DNA of 64,000 nucleotides, taken from NCBI GenBank assembly GCA_963513935.1, contig OY740772.1, positions 15,284,098-15,348,097 on the forward strand, written 5' to 3'. The notes under the pieces are model-generated. The model had not been told where the DNA came from and ran no database searches. It was given only the letters and a program-made list of their open reading frames with translations. Source of the DNA: Aphrophora alni. Taxonomy: Eukaryota > Arthropoda > Insecta > Hemiptera > Aphrophoridae. This document shows positions 11,951 to 23,190 of this stretch, in pieces. The number at the start of each line of letters is the position of its first letter. Positions within the stretch are counted from its first letter, which is position 1. A program made the translations under genes and the position numbers.

Positions 11951-13867
11951 ATTTCGAAAAGTGTTATTAACTTGATTTTGGGCAAAGTGTTGAAGCATCG
12001 CTATATTTTTTAATATAGATGTGTATAAAATTGGTCTAAAAATAAAAAATCTCAAAACTATGATTATCTTGAGCGCTAATTTCGACATGTATTATGTAAC
12101 TAATTTAACAATCAATGTTGAATCTGATAAATTCGCGTGCGAAGCCGTAGGTACAGATAGTGATAAATAAATAAATATAATTATTGGAATCAAACCCAAT
12201 ATTACAATTTAATAAAACAAACTTTTAATTTCCTAATGTACATTTCAGTAACTTAGTTACCATCCTCAGAGGTTGAATATTTGTTTTATTAAATTGTGGT
12301 ATGGGTTTGATTTCAATCTTTAAGTTTGCCACAGTGTGCTCATGATTGTATTAAATTAATATAATAATAAATTAACAAAATTTTCTATAATGTATAAATA
12401 AATATATTTTCAGCATCAAATGTCTATTTTTCGAAACTTTAAGCGCTTATAACTCTTTAAACGAGTAAGTTTATCAAACAATTACAAAGAATTAAAAGTC
12501 TTATAATTTTTGATTCTACACATCCAAATAACGTAAAAATGATTAGTAACTTCTTTTCGAATTTTGTAACAAAAAAAAAATAATAATCTGCTTGCGACTA
12601 AACTAAGGCGAATTAGGAAAAAAGTTACTGAAGATTTTTAATTTATTTGGATATATAGAATTTTTAATCTAACCTAACCTAACCTATCCGTCCAGTTTTA
12701 GCTTTTCGAACTTAATTTTTTTTTTTTTATACATTACTGTCTATCCATGTCTGAAGTTAAAATTCAGTTCAACTCTTTAAGGTACTGAAAATTTACCTCG
12801 CCTTTAAACCTTATATTTTCAGAATTTTGAACGTTTATAGCTCTTTATTATAGAGCAATAAAAACAACCCAAAAATAATTTGTTGTATCTAACATAGCCA
12901 TAAATAGTGTTTCAATAGCAGAAATTAAAATGTAAAAATAGTTTTTCAAATTTGAAAATCCGCTGCCATCAACGTAAAATTGATTTAAATGACTAAATTC
13001 CAAATCTAGAGCAAATTATCAAGCAACAATTTCTAACGTACAGTTTCTAAACTGGTTGACCAATACCTAACATAACCTAAAAAAATACTTTTACATATTG
13101 TAAACCTACAATTCACATCGATGTTTCATACGCCACTACGCCCAATGTAATCACATTTCCCAGAGTGTAAATAGGCCAACAACAGCTGGCACTTTAATTA
13201 ACAAACCACTCAGGTAATTGCATAGATATACGGAAGAATAGCCTACAGTGCGTGTTTTGATACTAATACCGACTTTTTTTGTTTCTTGCCTTTCCGAAGG
13301 TAAAATTGGATAAATGAATCACTGTTTCTTCATTAATTTACATTATCTTAAAACTGTTCCTCATGCCAGAATCTATATTTGGATTAGGGGTTTTTTGTGA
13401 ATAGAAAGAACCCTTTTTACAGTTTTTAACCGATTTTGATGTATGAGATGTCTTTGGATAGGGCTCAGCCTAAAGTTGTTTCCGCCCAAATTTCAAAAAG
13501 AAGGAACATAAGGGATGGAAAGTAGAAGGGATGAACTACTATTTTACTATTAACTCCATGCTAATTTGTATTTAGGAATTTATAACCATCTGTTGTTAAA
13601 AACATTTAGCTATATATTTGATTTATAATTTGTTCTAATTATATAAGTTTCAAACCACACCAATAAAATAACATCAGCTGCTATTGATATAAACAAAAAT
13701 AATTTAAAGGAAACTAAACAAAAGTGTGGTTATTCTTAAAGAAGTGTTGTGATTATTTGTTTTTGACAAAATATGGTTATCACTTCGTTTCGACTGGCTT
13801 ATACAATGTTTGAAAATGAGAGTTTTTAAAGTTTGTTAATATAATTTGCATTGTGTTTTTCCCATTA
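11951..13867. other. No gene seen; one small inverted repeat
   Basis: AT-rich. At 12181-12322 two arms of about 42 bp are inverted: TTGGAATCAAACCCAATATT on the left, and on the right the complement ending GGGTTTGATTTCAA. A short AACCTAACCTAACCTA tract lies near 12668. No protein family was recognised. Confidence 0.5.
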
Positions 13868-14072
13868 AGTTTTTTGGTAATTCTGCACAATTACTTGGTC
13901 AACCCCAAATTTTTTCATATTTTACTACGATCATAAGGACGATCTCAGAAAGCAAGAAACATAAAATTTAAGGCCCGCAAGGCCATCTGCCGAGCGATAA
14001 GAAGGTTCAAAGTCCACGCGATAACAGTGGCTTGCAGCAGTAGCGCGGAAAGCCAGTTGTGACAGTATCGTT

Positions 14073-14441
14073 ATGGCTAGTGGTTCCTCCGATAATCCTC
14101 TTTTATGTGACGGGTGTGAGAACATGTTACTTAGTTTCACGGTTTTAAGTGAAGATCAGGAAAAATTAACACGTTTTTTGTACGAACACGGCGTTTTGCA
14201 ACGTACCAAAGTGTGTCCAACATGTGGCGGGTCGATGACGTTAAATGAAGAAAAACACGCGTTTAACTGTTGGAATAGAATCGAGTCAGTGAATAGTAGT
14301 AAAAAAAAGGTCAAAATTCAGTGTAAAAAATACGTGTCGCAGTATACAAATACGTGGTTTGAGAGTCATAATTTGTCACAGCAAACTATTTGTCGTTTTG
14401 TTGCCATCTGGATGAGGACGTTGAACCCTGCGATTACTGAG
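14073..14441 (+). pseudogene. Merlin/IS1016-like transposase, N-terminal part only
   Basis: An open frame of 123 codons starts at the ATG right after the left inverted repeat and runs to a GAG|GTAATT splice-donor-like site at 14441/14442. The product has CDGCENML, then 'FLYEHGVL' followed by CPTCGGSM. About 35 residues later comes CKKYVSQYTNTWFESHNLS. This matches the usual layout of ISXO2-like transposases: a CxxC...CxxC zinc-binding region, then a 'TWFE/SWFE' motif before the DDE domain. The DDE catalytic domain is missing; the region after the donor is a palindrome and then the right TIR. It is either the first exon of a split transposase whose other exons were deleted, or a simple truncation. 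It cannot be active alone. Confidence 0.75.
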
Positions 14442-14484
14442 GTAATTTCTATTTTTTTTAGTTTCACATACATCTCTACAGGCC

Positions 14485-14560
14485 TATAATGACAGGTTTG
14501 GCCAGGTAGCTATATATATAGGCCTATATATATAGCTACCTGGCCAAACCTGTCATTATA
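14485..14560. repeat. Perfect 76-bp palindrome
   Basis: Two 38-bp arms meet at 14522/14523 with no spacer and no mismatch. The left arm begins TATAATGACAGGTTTGGCCA. It lies between the transposase fragment and the right TIR of the Merlin element, so it probably sits at the internal deletion junction. A related motif (GACAGGTCTGGTAAGGTAGC) occurs in the foldback element at 62.8 kb. Confidence 0.95.
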
Positions 14561-14789
14561 TATAATTATATAACGGTACTGTCACAACTGGCCTTCCACG
14601 CGTCTCCCGCAAGCCACTGTTATCGCGTGGACTTTGAACCTTCTTATCGCTCGGCAGATGGCCTTGCGGGCCTTAAATTTTATGTTTCTTGCTTTCTGAG
14701 AACGTCCTTATGATCGTAGTAAAATATGAAAAAAATTGGGGTTGACCAAGTAATTGTGCAGAATTACCAGTTTTTTAAATATATTGAAC

Positions 14790-15188
14790 TGTTTTTCGTT
14801 GTAGAGTTTTTGGTACTAGTATACTAGAAAAACTCGAAACATCCTTGGGAATATTTTTAGGTTATGTTATCTATCTACTGCCATAACAAACAAAACTAAC
14901 ATAACTGTGACTTTCTTTCGTCCTACTGAAATCCTTTTAACTTCGGCTATTCATCCGGTTTAGACTGTGCCACTACGACTGCAACACTCTTACGAGAATC
15001 ATTGTTTGTATTTAATAGCTGTTTGTATTGTTATTTTGATAATTTATTAAATAATGTTGGTTTTAAAATGAATAATTTCATAAGACTATTTGAATATAGG
15101 AAATAACTTAGCTTAACCTAACCTATTAGAGTTTTTGGTAAACAAACAAGTAGATCAGATTAGTGGTAGCAAGAAGGTTAGGTTAGGT

Positions 15189-15190
<2 letters not shown>
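14790..15190 (-). repeat. Dispersed repeat family R4, minus-strand copy
   Basis: On the minus strand it contains AATGATTCTCGTAAGAGTGT, then TAGTGGCAC, AACCGGATGAATAGCCGAA-like sequence and a TATGGCAGTAGA block. Plus-strand copies are at 22720-23190 and 27760-28215, with a shorter one near 57400-57560. No coding frame is conserved. Confidence 0.7.

Positions 15191-15191
<1 letters not shown>

Positions 15192-15231
<40 letters not shown>
15192..15231 (+). repeat. (TA)n microsatellite
   Basis: About 20 uninterrupted TA dinucleotides next to a short GGTTAGGTTA tract. Confidence 0.95.
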
Positions 15232-15233
<2 letters not shown>

Positions 15234-15719
15234 GTAATTTTTATAGTAACAATGTCCCCAATTAGAGGGAACAGAAATCTATACTGATGGTGTTTATCAC
15301 CGCAACTACATGAGAATTATGCATGGATTTTAACAATGAGGAAACTAACATTGATTCGTATAAACAAGCAGTAAGGATGCCAGTCAAAGTTATACGATTG
15401 GACCAATGAATGGACGTTATATTATCTGTGTAGTAAGGCATTTCAAGATCGAAGCAACTGCTTACAAAATATTGCTCTATTTCGTCCAAGGGGAATCTAG
15501 TGTTAGATAAAATTAGGTTAGGGCACACCAAGATTGTTCACGCAAATGAATCATCAATGTTAGTAATACCGACTTTTTTGTGTTTGTTGTATAATAGTAA
15601 TGACCTAATGACTAAGGGACTTGATAGCCTTGGTGAATGCAGCAATTCATAACATGACAAGGTTTGTTTTGCTCTGTTTGCACTTGTAGTGTTGCCACTC
15701 TGACAACAAAACTAAATGT
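15232..15719. other. No gene seen
   Basis: A mixed-composition spacer. The 89-codon minus-strand frame across it shows no family motifs and is treated as chance. Confidence 0.4.
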
Positions 15720-16290
15720 AGACAACATCTTAGGCTAAACATTCAAATTTCACATTTTCTCAAAATCGTCGAACGATTTTCATCAAATTTTGCTCCTCAA
15801 GCGTGACCTCTAAGTCTAAAGGTCCAAAAAGACCCAAAAAATGTATTAGTCTCGATCACTCCAGAAAAGCCGGTTATTGAGTTAGTGGTAAAAATCAGAT
15901 AATCAGCCATAAAAGACGTTTAGTTTCTCAAATAGTCATAACCATAACCGATTTTATTCAAACATTTTTGTGAAATGTGAAGATTAATGATCCAAACCCG
16001 TGTGTAAAATCATAAGCAAAATAATATTACGGGTCATAAATAACTGGTCATAAATACGGGAAAAAATAAATAATAAACCTGGGCTGACATGTTTTAACAC
16101 TAGGAAAGCAAGTTTAGCGTCAATTAAATTTTTTTAAATTTAAAAACCGAGTCTACGGTATATTTTCCGTTGTCGACAGCAATTAAACTGACATTTTTTT
16201 TTATAACGATTATTTTAATTTGTTTTTAATCTAATTTTAGGCGATAGGTGAGTGAGAAAGTACGTGCAATGTTTTTACACCATTTATTTA
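15720..16290 (-). repeat. Dispersed repeat family R1, minus-strand copy
   Basis: On the minus strand it has GGTGTAAAAACATTGCAC and the CTCACTCACCTATCGCC block. About 250 bp on come TTTGGATCATTAATCTTCAC and a GAGGTCACGC/AGCAAAATTTGATG block. The order matches the copy at 530-1000. Confidence 0.6.
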
Positions 16291-16499
16291 AAACAGACTA
16301 CGGTATTTTACATTTTGGAAGCCTGTATAGGAAGGGATATTTACGCGCTAGCATAATTAGGTTGGCCACACTGCTGAAGCACCACAACTCTGCAAGATTT
16401 GGTAGTGGGAAGATTGCAATTGATGGGCGTGCCTTGTTTAAATTTAGACCCCGGTACTATTGTGTAGTGTTGAGCCTTTAAACTTAACAGCGTTCAGTT

Positions 16500-17494
16500 T
16501 AGAGATGTTGCTATCTGTTATTTAACGGTAACAGGTCTAAATGCTACTGCTACTTGAAAATAACAGTTATTTTTAGTTGTTATTTACTGTTACTGTGATT
16601 TGCTGAAATGCTATTTGTTTTTAGCGGTATTGCAGGCTAGCCGTTACCGATCACAGAAACACTTTAACAGTCTATAAATGTTCATATCAGTTATTAAAAT
16701 GTTTGGAAAATATAGAATTAAATATTTTGAAAAAGATTAAAACAAAATATATATGGCATATGTTAAATATTAGAGAAAAAGTAGTTAAACAGAATTGAAA
16801 TAATTTTTTATGTTTTATAATTATTAATAAAAAAAATAAAGTTTATTTAATAATAGTACACGTTTAAACTTTCGATATAACTTTACACTTAAACTATACT
16901 GTTCATTTATTCAGTAGTAAAATAATAAAACTGAAATATAGAAGTTACTACAAAACTAGAAATAACAATATAAAATATAAACGAAGATAGCGTTAAGCGA
17001 ATAGGCCACAGTAACACAATTCACACAACTCAGTTGAACTCAATATAGCAGTAACAGAAATGCACCCTTGTTCTAGGTCTGAAAGTCTAACATATTTTAA
17101 ATTTTAACACAGCTTGCTCTAACCTAACTGTTATTGCTACTGAACAGCCAATCACAAGCGAGAATCCATAACTTTGACAAAGATCTAACTGTTGTTGTTA
17201 CTGAACAGCCAATTACAAGCGAGAATCCAAAAGACAAAACTTTGAATTTTCATCTGGTAGCAGTAGCAAGGGGTGGCATAGCATCATAAATCATAACGGG
17301 CCTACTGCCTGCGGCAATCCGGAGTAACGAAAAGTAACTAAAACTTTCTAAAACTAAAGTAACGGAAACGACTAAGACTGCAATCACGAGAACATCTAAT
17401 CACGTTTTGTTAGAGAATAGAGTAGCAGTTATAATCTGCTACTCTAGAGTAGCAGTTACTAAGTAGCAGTTATGTTATTGATGTAACATCTCTA
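16500..17494. mobile_element. hAT-like non-autonomous DNA transposon
   Basis: A 995-bp element with short inverted ends TAGAGATGTTGC (left) and, on the complement of the right end, TAGAGATGTTAC. It is flanked on both sides by an exact 8-bp direct repeat, GTTCAGTT (16492-16499 and 17495-17502). An 8-bp target duplication and 'AGAGATG'-type ends are typical of hAT elements. No transposase frame was found. Subterminal sequence is rich in TAACAGTTA / GCAGTTA motifs, which could be binding repeats. Confidence 0.75.
17124..17245 (+). repeat. 61-bp tandem duplication inside the hAT-like element
   Basis: Two adjacent copies of a unit beginning CTAACTGTTATTGCTACTGA, differing at several bases and diverging at their 3' ends (17124-17184, 17185-17245). 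Confidence 0.8.
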
Positions 17495-17859
17495 GTTCAG
17501 TTCAGTTCATCAAGACTCACTTTCTACTTCTTTTAGTAAGTTTCATTCATTTCGTTCTTTATTGTAAGTTGCATAACAGCTGTTTGTGTCACCTTTACAT
17601 AACTAGTTTTATTGACAGCAACAAGTGAAATCACAACTCTATTGTGTGTGTCGTAGGCTCGACATGTTTTCAATACAAAGTAGTTTGTTACAATAGGCAC
17701 TGCTGGGAGCTATTCTCATGTATGTAGTTTAAATTTAGTTGTTGATGTTGAAGGTTTTGTGCATTTGTTTAGGGAATTGTTATGTGAAGTTAAAGATTGG
17801 TTTAAAGTATTTTTATAAAGACTATCTAAACGATTTCTCCAAATGGATAAGATGGGTCT

Positions 17860-19260
17860 GAGTGTGTTTTAATTATCACCTTGTCAAAATTTACTCACCC
17901 ATCCTCAAAACAAAAAAAGTCCAACCAAACTATTTGTCACTAAAAATGTTAGTTCGGTAGTTGTCAGTCAAAAAGTCAAATGAACCGTGAAAGTTGTCTG
18001 TAAACTAAATATTTATTTAAATAGGGTTTTAATATGTTTTTGCCATAATAGTGTCAATAGTATTTTTATTGCTGTTATTAAAGGCAAAAAACCTCAGGTT
18101 TTTATCCCCCTAAAAAAGAAGAAAGTAGCATAAAAGACCCATAACCCTTGAATACTCTAATTAGTCAAAATGTCCCAAGGATCGTCTTAAGCTAGAATCG
18201 TACTTTAATTTCGGAATACGTTGATTTTTATTTTTGCCAATTATTCCTAAACTGTAGTATTTTTTCCTTGCAATTTTTCACAGAAGTTTGAATCATTAAT
18301 CTGCAAATTTGACTAAAATTTGAACGAAATCGGTTGAAACCATGTTGAAAAATTCGGTGTTTTATAACAATCTATGCGTTTTTGGTTTTATGCCGATAAT
18401 TTACGTACCTGCTTTTTTAGAGAGATGTCGACCAATTTGTTTTGTTCAGGTCTTTGAAGCTGAACTTGAGCAAAATGTGATAAAAATCTGTTGAGATTAT
18501 CTTGAGAAATTTAGTCTTTTATAACAATATATGCTTTTGTACCGATAACTCGCGAACCTGCGTTTTTAGAGAAATGTGACCAATTAGTATTGTTCAGGTC
18601 TTTGAAGCTGCACTTGAGCAAAATTTTATCAAAATCGGTTGAAACTATCTTAGTTTTTTTTAACACAATAAATGATTTTTTTTGTCGTTTTACCAATAAT
18701 TAATGAAGCTGCATTTTTAAAGAGATTGCGACCAATACGTTTTGTTTGGGCGAACTTCGTTTTGATTAAAATCTGTTGAGACTGAGAAATTTGGTCTTTT
18801 ATAACAAACTGTGGTTTTGGGTTTTTTTTACCGATAACTCTCCAATCTGCTTATATAGAGAGACGTCGACCAATACGTTTTGTTTGGGTTTTTAGAAGCT
18901 ACTATTCAGCAAAATTTGAACAAAATCTGTTGAGATTATTTTGAGAAATTTGGTCTTATACAACAATCTATGGTTTTTTGGTTTCACCGGTAACTAACGA
19001 ACCTGCAATTTTAGAGAGATGGCGACCAATTGCTTTCGTTTGGGTTTTTAGAAGCCACGCGTGAACAAAATTTGATCAAAATCGTTTTAATCAATTTTGA
19101 AAAAAAATTTTGAATTTTGTACTGTTTCTTATGACAACTAATCTTAAATTTCGAGACTTTTTTTCATTTTTAAATGAAAAAAACCTGAGATAAGGTCATA
19201 TACCAAATTTGATTATAATCGGCCCACGCTTTTGGGAACATGCACACATCATTTTTAAAT
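17860..19260 (+). repeat. Longest R1 copy, with degenerate ~150-bp internal repeats
   Basis: Starts with TTTACTCACCCATCC and TTAGTTCGGTAGTTGTCAG. It continues through AATTATTCCTAAACTGTAG and GAATCATTAATCTGC. From about 18350 to 19100 a segment recurs roughly every 140-170 bp: 'accgataact..cgaacctgc', 'agagagatgtcgaccaat', 'GTTTTGTTTGGG', 'AGCAAAATTTGATCAAAATC', 'gagaaatttggtcttttata'. About five diverged units are visible. There is no coding frame. Confidence 0.65.
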
Positions 19261-20264
19261 CAATTTTTATATAAAAAAAGAAAAGGTATGACACATAGGC
19301 CTAATATGGCAAAAAAATAAATACAAATTCTTATATTCAATATTTATCTCATACTTTCAAACCGTTATTGTCTTAGAATGGGGGGCATTACCCTTTTGAT
19401 GTGAACTGTGAATCAGCACGACCCCCCCCCCTCCAATTGCGTTTTATATACCGGTATGCTCTTTGTTTAAAGCTCCTTGAAAAGTAATTCATGTCTGTTG
19501 AAATTTAGAAGTCAATTTCTCATTTTAAAGTTATTTTATAAACATTGATTGTTCATTTTATTGATAAAGTTTAAACGAACATTTGTTAATTGGGTCAATC
19601 CTTTTAGTCAAACCAGTGTAGAAATAATGTCAATAATGGTTTCCGGTTAATAAAAAATGAATTGAAAAATTGAAAATTCTTACACTTTAAATAAGGCTGA
19701 TTTTTTCCTGTTAAATCTCCACAAGGAGTGAACACAAGGTCACTCTAAACTTTTGAAAAAAGGGGACAAAACGTTTATTCATCACGATAAACAGTTGGGT
19801 ACCCACGCCTTTAACATGCAAGCCCTTAGTTAGTTGACCGTTCTCATGTCAACATATTGTTAATCATTTCTTGTGTTGTGTTGTTCTGTATCCTGTGGTT
19901 TTCTTGATAATTTTCTTATCTCCAATATGACTATGATTTTTCACATTTTCCCCTAGCTAGAAACTAAAACTAACAATATGTGTTAGCACTCTAGTGCTAA
20001 AGAACTGCTAAAACCTATCTAATTACATTTCTAATTGTGTTTTCATTATCATAATTCTTGCATTTGTGGCTATCATATAATGTAAATTTCCTTAAATGAG
20101 TTTACAATGCTACTAACATGGAAATAATAATTTACCCTTCACATTATAACTATTAATTTACATATTTGCTAACACAAAAAACTAATATTGAGTTATAATT
20201 TGAGGCGTTGTATGTTAACTAAAAACATCGTATATGAAGTAGTTTTTTCACTATAGTTGTTTAA
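19261..20264. other. No gene seen
   Basis: AT-rich spacer with a C-run near 19420. No TIRs, coding motifs or RNA genes were recognised. Confidence 0.4.
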
Positions 20265-20415
20265 AGGTAAAAATATCTCTCCGTCATCATCACCTTATAA
20301 AAAAAAATAATAATATGATAAAATAAAGACCTTAAACCTCACCTAACCCTGTAATATTTTAATCGGTTGGAAATGAACAAGAGTTGGTCAATAGAGACCT
20401 AAACATGAAAGAGAG

Positions 20416-20470
<55 letters not shown>

Positions 20471-20745
20471 TCCCATTAGTATATGAAAAAGATGTAGATA
20501 CAGTTTAATGAATATCGGACTAAACATTTCCTCTTGTTGTTCAAGACAAAACCTCTCGGTCATCGTTTTATAAAAATTGAAGAAAAGAATTAAATAAAAG
20601 CCCCTAGCTCTAGAATAGGGTCGGGTCAGGGTCGAAAATGAACAAGAGTTGGTTAAGAGAGAAAGATGAAACAGAAAATCACAATTACACGAAAAAAATG
20701 TACATCAAGGTAAGGTCCCTTCGGGATTATCAAGTCCGTAAAAAA
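20265..20745 (+). repeat. Dispersed repeat family R3, two successive copies
   Basis: Copy 1 (about 20265-20480) and copy 2 (about 20530-20745) each contain TCTCxGTCATC, then AACAAGAGTTGGT and an A-rich segment. Copy 2 ends with a TCGGGATTATCAAGTCCGT block. In copy 1 the AAAGAGAGAGA part has expanded into a long GA microsatellite. Confidence 0.7.
20410..20468 (+). repeat. (GA)n microsatellite
   Basis: About 55 bp of nearly pure GA. It sits where other R3 copies have a short GAAAGAGAGGGATC motif. Confidence 0.95.
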
Positions 20746-21724
20746 CATTTTTTTACCAATTTTTTATTTTTAATCCAATAAAAATCTAATCAGACAGGTT
20801 GCTTCAAAATAACGTTCAAAACAAAATGTCGACGGTCGAATATTTCATTGTTACAAACAAACAATAAAATTGCTTATACTTTGTTTATATACTAAAAACG
20901 TGTTTTAGCAGTTGCTTGAAAATAAGAAATGTATATTTTAAAAAGTGAGGAGAAACCGAATAGTTCACACAAAATATTTGGAAATATTTGAGACTGTGAA
21001 AAATCAAAATACAAGAATGTACTATTTTACTTTTCGACAAAATATTTTCTGAGAATTCCCTCGAAACCCCCTTAATCGTTACGGGTGCAACAAATGTGAA
21101 AAAGATTTATTCAAAATTGAAAATTATTCATACGTTTAGTTCGATCCAAGATAAAAATGTTTATTTCTCGAATTGTTTGTAAACTTATTTTTCGACTTGC
21201 CAGGGGTTTTCCTCTCACAAATTAAAATCGTTAGTGATAGTAAAAAGTGCCAAATTTTAAGTGTTGGTTATATGGGTCGAAATAAATAAAAAATCTTCCG
21301 TAAATATGAGTCCAAAAACAATACATATTTTATCAGTAGCCTATATCAAAGAATCAAAACTTTATCTCATAAATTGTGTAAATGACGACTGTTTGAAATG
21401 TTGTATATTTCTAAAACCATTAACTTTACAAAAATTATTTATAAAATTTTGTAAATTTATAAAGTTTTGATTCTTGGTATACTGGTAAAACCACTGCATA
21501 AAAAATTTATATACTAAATTTCGACTAAAAATGTTAATAATTTTTAAAACTATAATTATATTTTTTTTAAACAAAATGGCCGATAGTTTGATAACGAAGC
21601 GTTTCTGGAAACAGTTTTTGTTTATTTTGACTCATATTAACCACTACTTAGGAGTTTAGTCCAATATTCATAGAACACTCTGTATAACTGATTTAGTTTA
21701 TATTGTATGTCTCACTGTAAAAAT
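20746..21724. other. No gene seen
   Basis: AT-rich. The 69-70 codon frames on both strands at 21261-21574 overlap each other and contain no family motif. A short inverted segment (GAATCAAAACTTTAT / ATAAAGTTTTGATTC) lies at about 21352-21473. Confidence 0.4.
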
Positions 21725-22185
21725 AATGTTAAAACTGTTTTGGGTAAAACCTTAGTAACATATACAAATTATTTTCAGAATATTTGTATACCTTAAAAAA
21801 ATATATTTTATATACAGGGCGTTTCAAAAGTGTGTCGTACAATAAACATAATGTTAAAACCTTAGTAACATATACAAATTATTTTCAGAATATTTGTATA
21901 CCTTAAAAAAATATATTTTATATACAGGGCGTTTCAAAAGTGTGTCGTACAATAAACATAATGTTAAAACCTTAGTAACATATACAAATTATTTTCAGAA
22001 TATTTGTATACCTTAAAAAAATATTTTATATACAGGGAGTTTCAAAAGTGTGTCGTACAATAAACCTAATGTTAAAACTGGTTTTGGGTGAATCCTTAGT
22101 AACATAACAAAATAAAATAATTTTCACAATATTTGCATATTAAAAAAAAAAATATGTACAGGGTGTTTCAAAAATACGTGTCCTA
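21725..22185 (+). repeat. Tandem array, about 4 copies of a ~110-bp unit
   Basis: Units start at AATGTTAAAAC at 21725, 21850, 21960 and 22068. Each ends in ATACAGGGCGTTTCAAAAG and GTGTCGTACAATAAAC or a variant. Units 1 and 4 carry an extra TG(G)TTTTGGGT segment. The 'cagggtgtttcaaaa' motif also occurs singly near 5342 and, more weakly, near 33893. Confidence 0.9.
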
Positions 22186-22619
22186 ACTTCGGATAGTGGT
22201 TCAGGCCAACAAATTTAAGAAAAAGTATTTATAAAGATATCCGAAAGCGCTTCGATATCTGTCTGTACATCATTTATTTCGTATTCGATTTCGAATACCG
22301 ATTTCGATTCGAAATTTGATATACATATTTTTTTTTTTATATTACGGGTACGTTTTAACAGTTAGAATATCCCAAGAATCAAAACATTATCCTTTTTTTT
22401 TTTTTTTAATGGCGGCCGTTTACATTTAATGTAAATTTAATAGTTTTAGAGATGCTCAATATTAAAATTTTTAAACAGCTGCCATTTTAAAAGTTTATAA
22501 GATAAATATTTGTTGTACAACGTAGGATGTAAAATGTGCATAACAAATTTCGATTTATTAAATTTTAGAATAATATCCAGCGTCATTATAAGCACTATTT
22601 GAATATATATATTTCATAG
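22186..22619. other. No gene seen
   Basis: AT-rich spacer with several GGCGGCCGTTT / GCTGCCATTTT fragments of repeat-like appearance. Confidence 0.35.
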
Positions 22620-23190
22620 ACGGGTGTCCATGGTTCATTTTCACTGACAACTCTACCTAACTGTGACAAATTTGAGTGACAAATAATTTTTGTTGGTTTT
22701 GGAAATGGGTGAGTATTTATTATCAAACAAATATTAAAAAAAAAGGTATTTGTGTATATACGGCCCTCTTTTTATATTAAATAGTAACTAATTAAAATAA
22801 TACTGCAATTTTAGCCTAATCAATTTGTGGTGATTCTTGCTAACACAAATCTGATCTACATTTTTGTTTAACAAAGACTCGGAATAGGTTAGGTTAGGTC
22901 AGATTATATTTTATATTCAAATAGAGTTATGCAATTATTCAGTTAATAAATCAGCAAACTGCAGTCAAATACAAACAATGATTCTCGTAAGAGTGTTGCA
23001 GTAGCACTGACCACGTAGTGGCGCGTTCTAGACAGGATGAACGGCCGAACTTGAAATGATTGCAGTGGGGGGCGAATGATAGTCGCAGTTATGTTATTTT
23101 TGTTTGTTATGGCAGTAGACAGAGATAACATAACCTAAAAAATATTCGCAAAAGGATGTTTCGAGATTAAAACATACAAAAAAGGAGGGG
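22620..23190 (+). repeat. R1 fragment (minus) followed by R4 copy (plus)
   Basis: 22620-22715 is an R1 piece on the minus strand (CCCATTTCCAAAACC and ATTATTTGTCACTCAAATTT when complemented). From about 22720 the R4 landmarks run in plus orientation: GGTGATTCTTGCTAACACAA, AACAATGATTCTCGTAAGAG, CGTAGTGGCGC, AACTTGAAATGATTGCAGTG, TTGTTATGGCAGTAGACAGA. R4 landmarks match those at 27.8-28.2 kb and, inverted, at 14.8-15.2 kb. Confidence 0.65.

Larger units (their letters stand above)
13876..14768 (+). mobile_element. Merlin-type DNA transposon, internally deleted
   Basis: An 893-bp element bounded by inverted repeats of about 197 bp (13876-14072 and 14572-14768), starting GGTAATTCTGCACAATTACT on both ends. 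It is flanked by a perfect 8-bp direct repeat, AGTTTTTT, at 13868-13875 and 14769-14776. The internal frame resembles the N-terminal part of IS1016/ISXO2-like transposases. Merlin elements are known to make 8-9 bp target duplications, so three lines of evidence agree. The catalytic DDE part is absent, so it would be non-autonomous. Confidence 0.85.
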
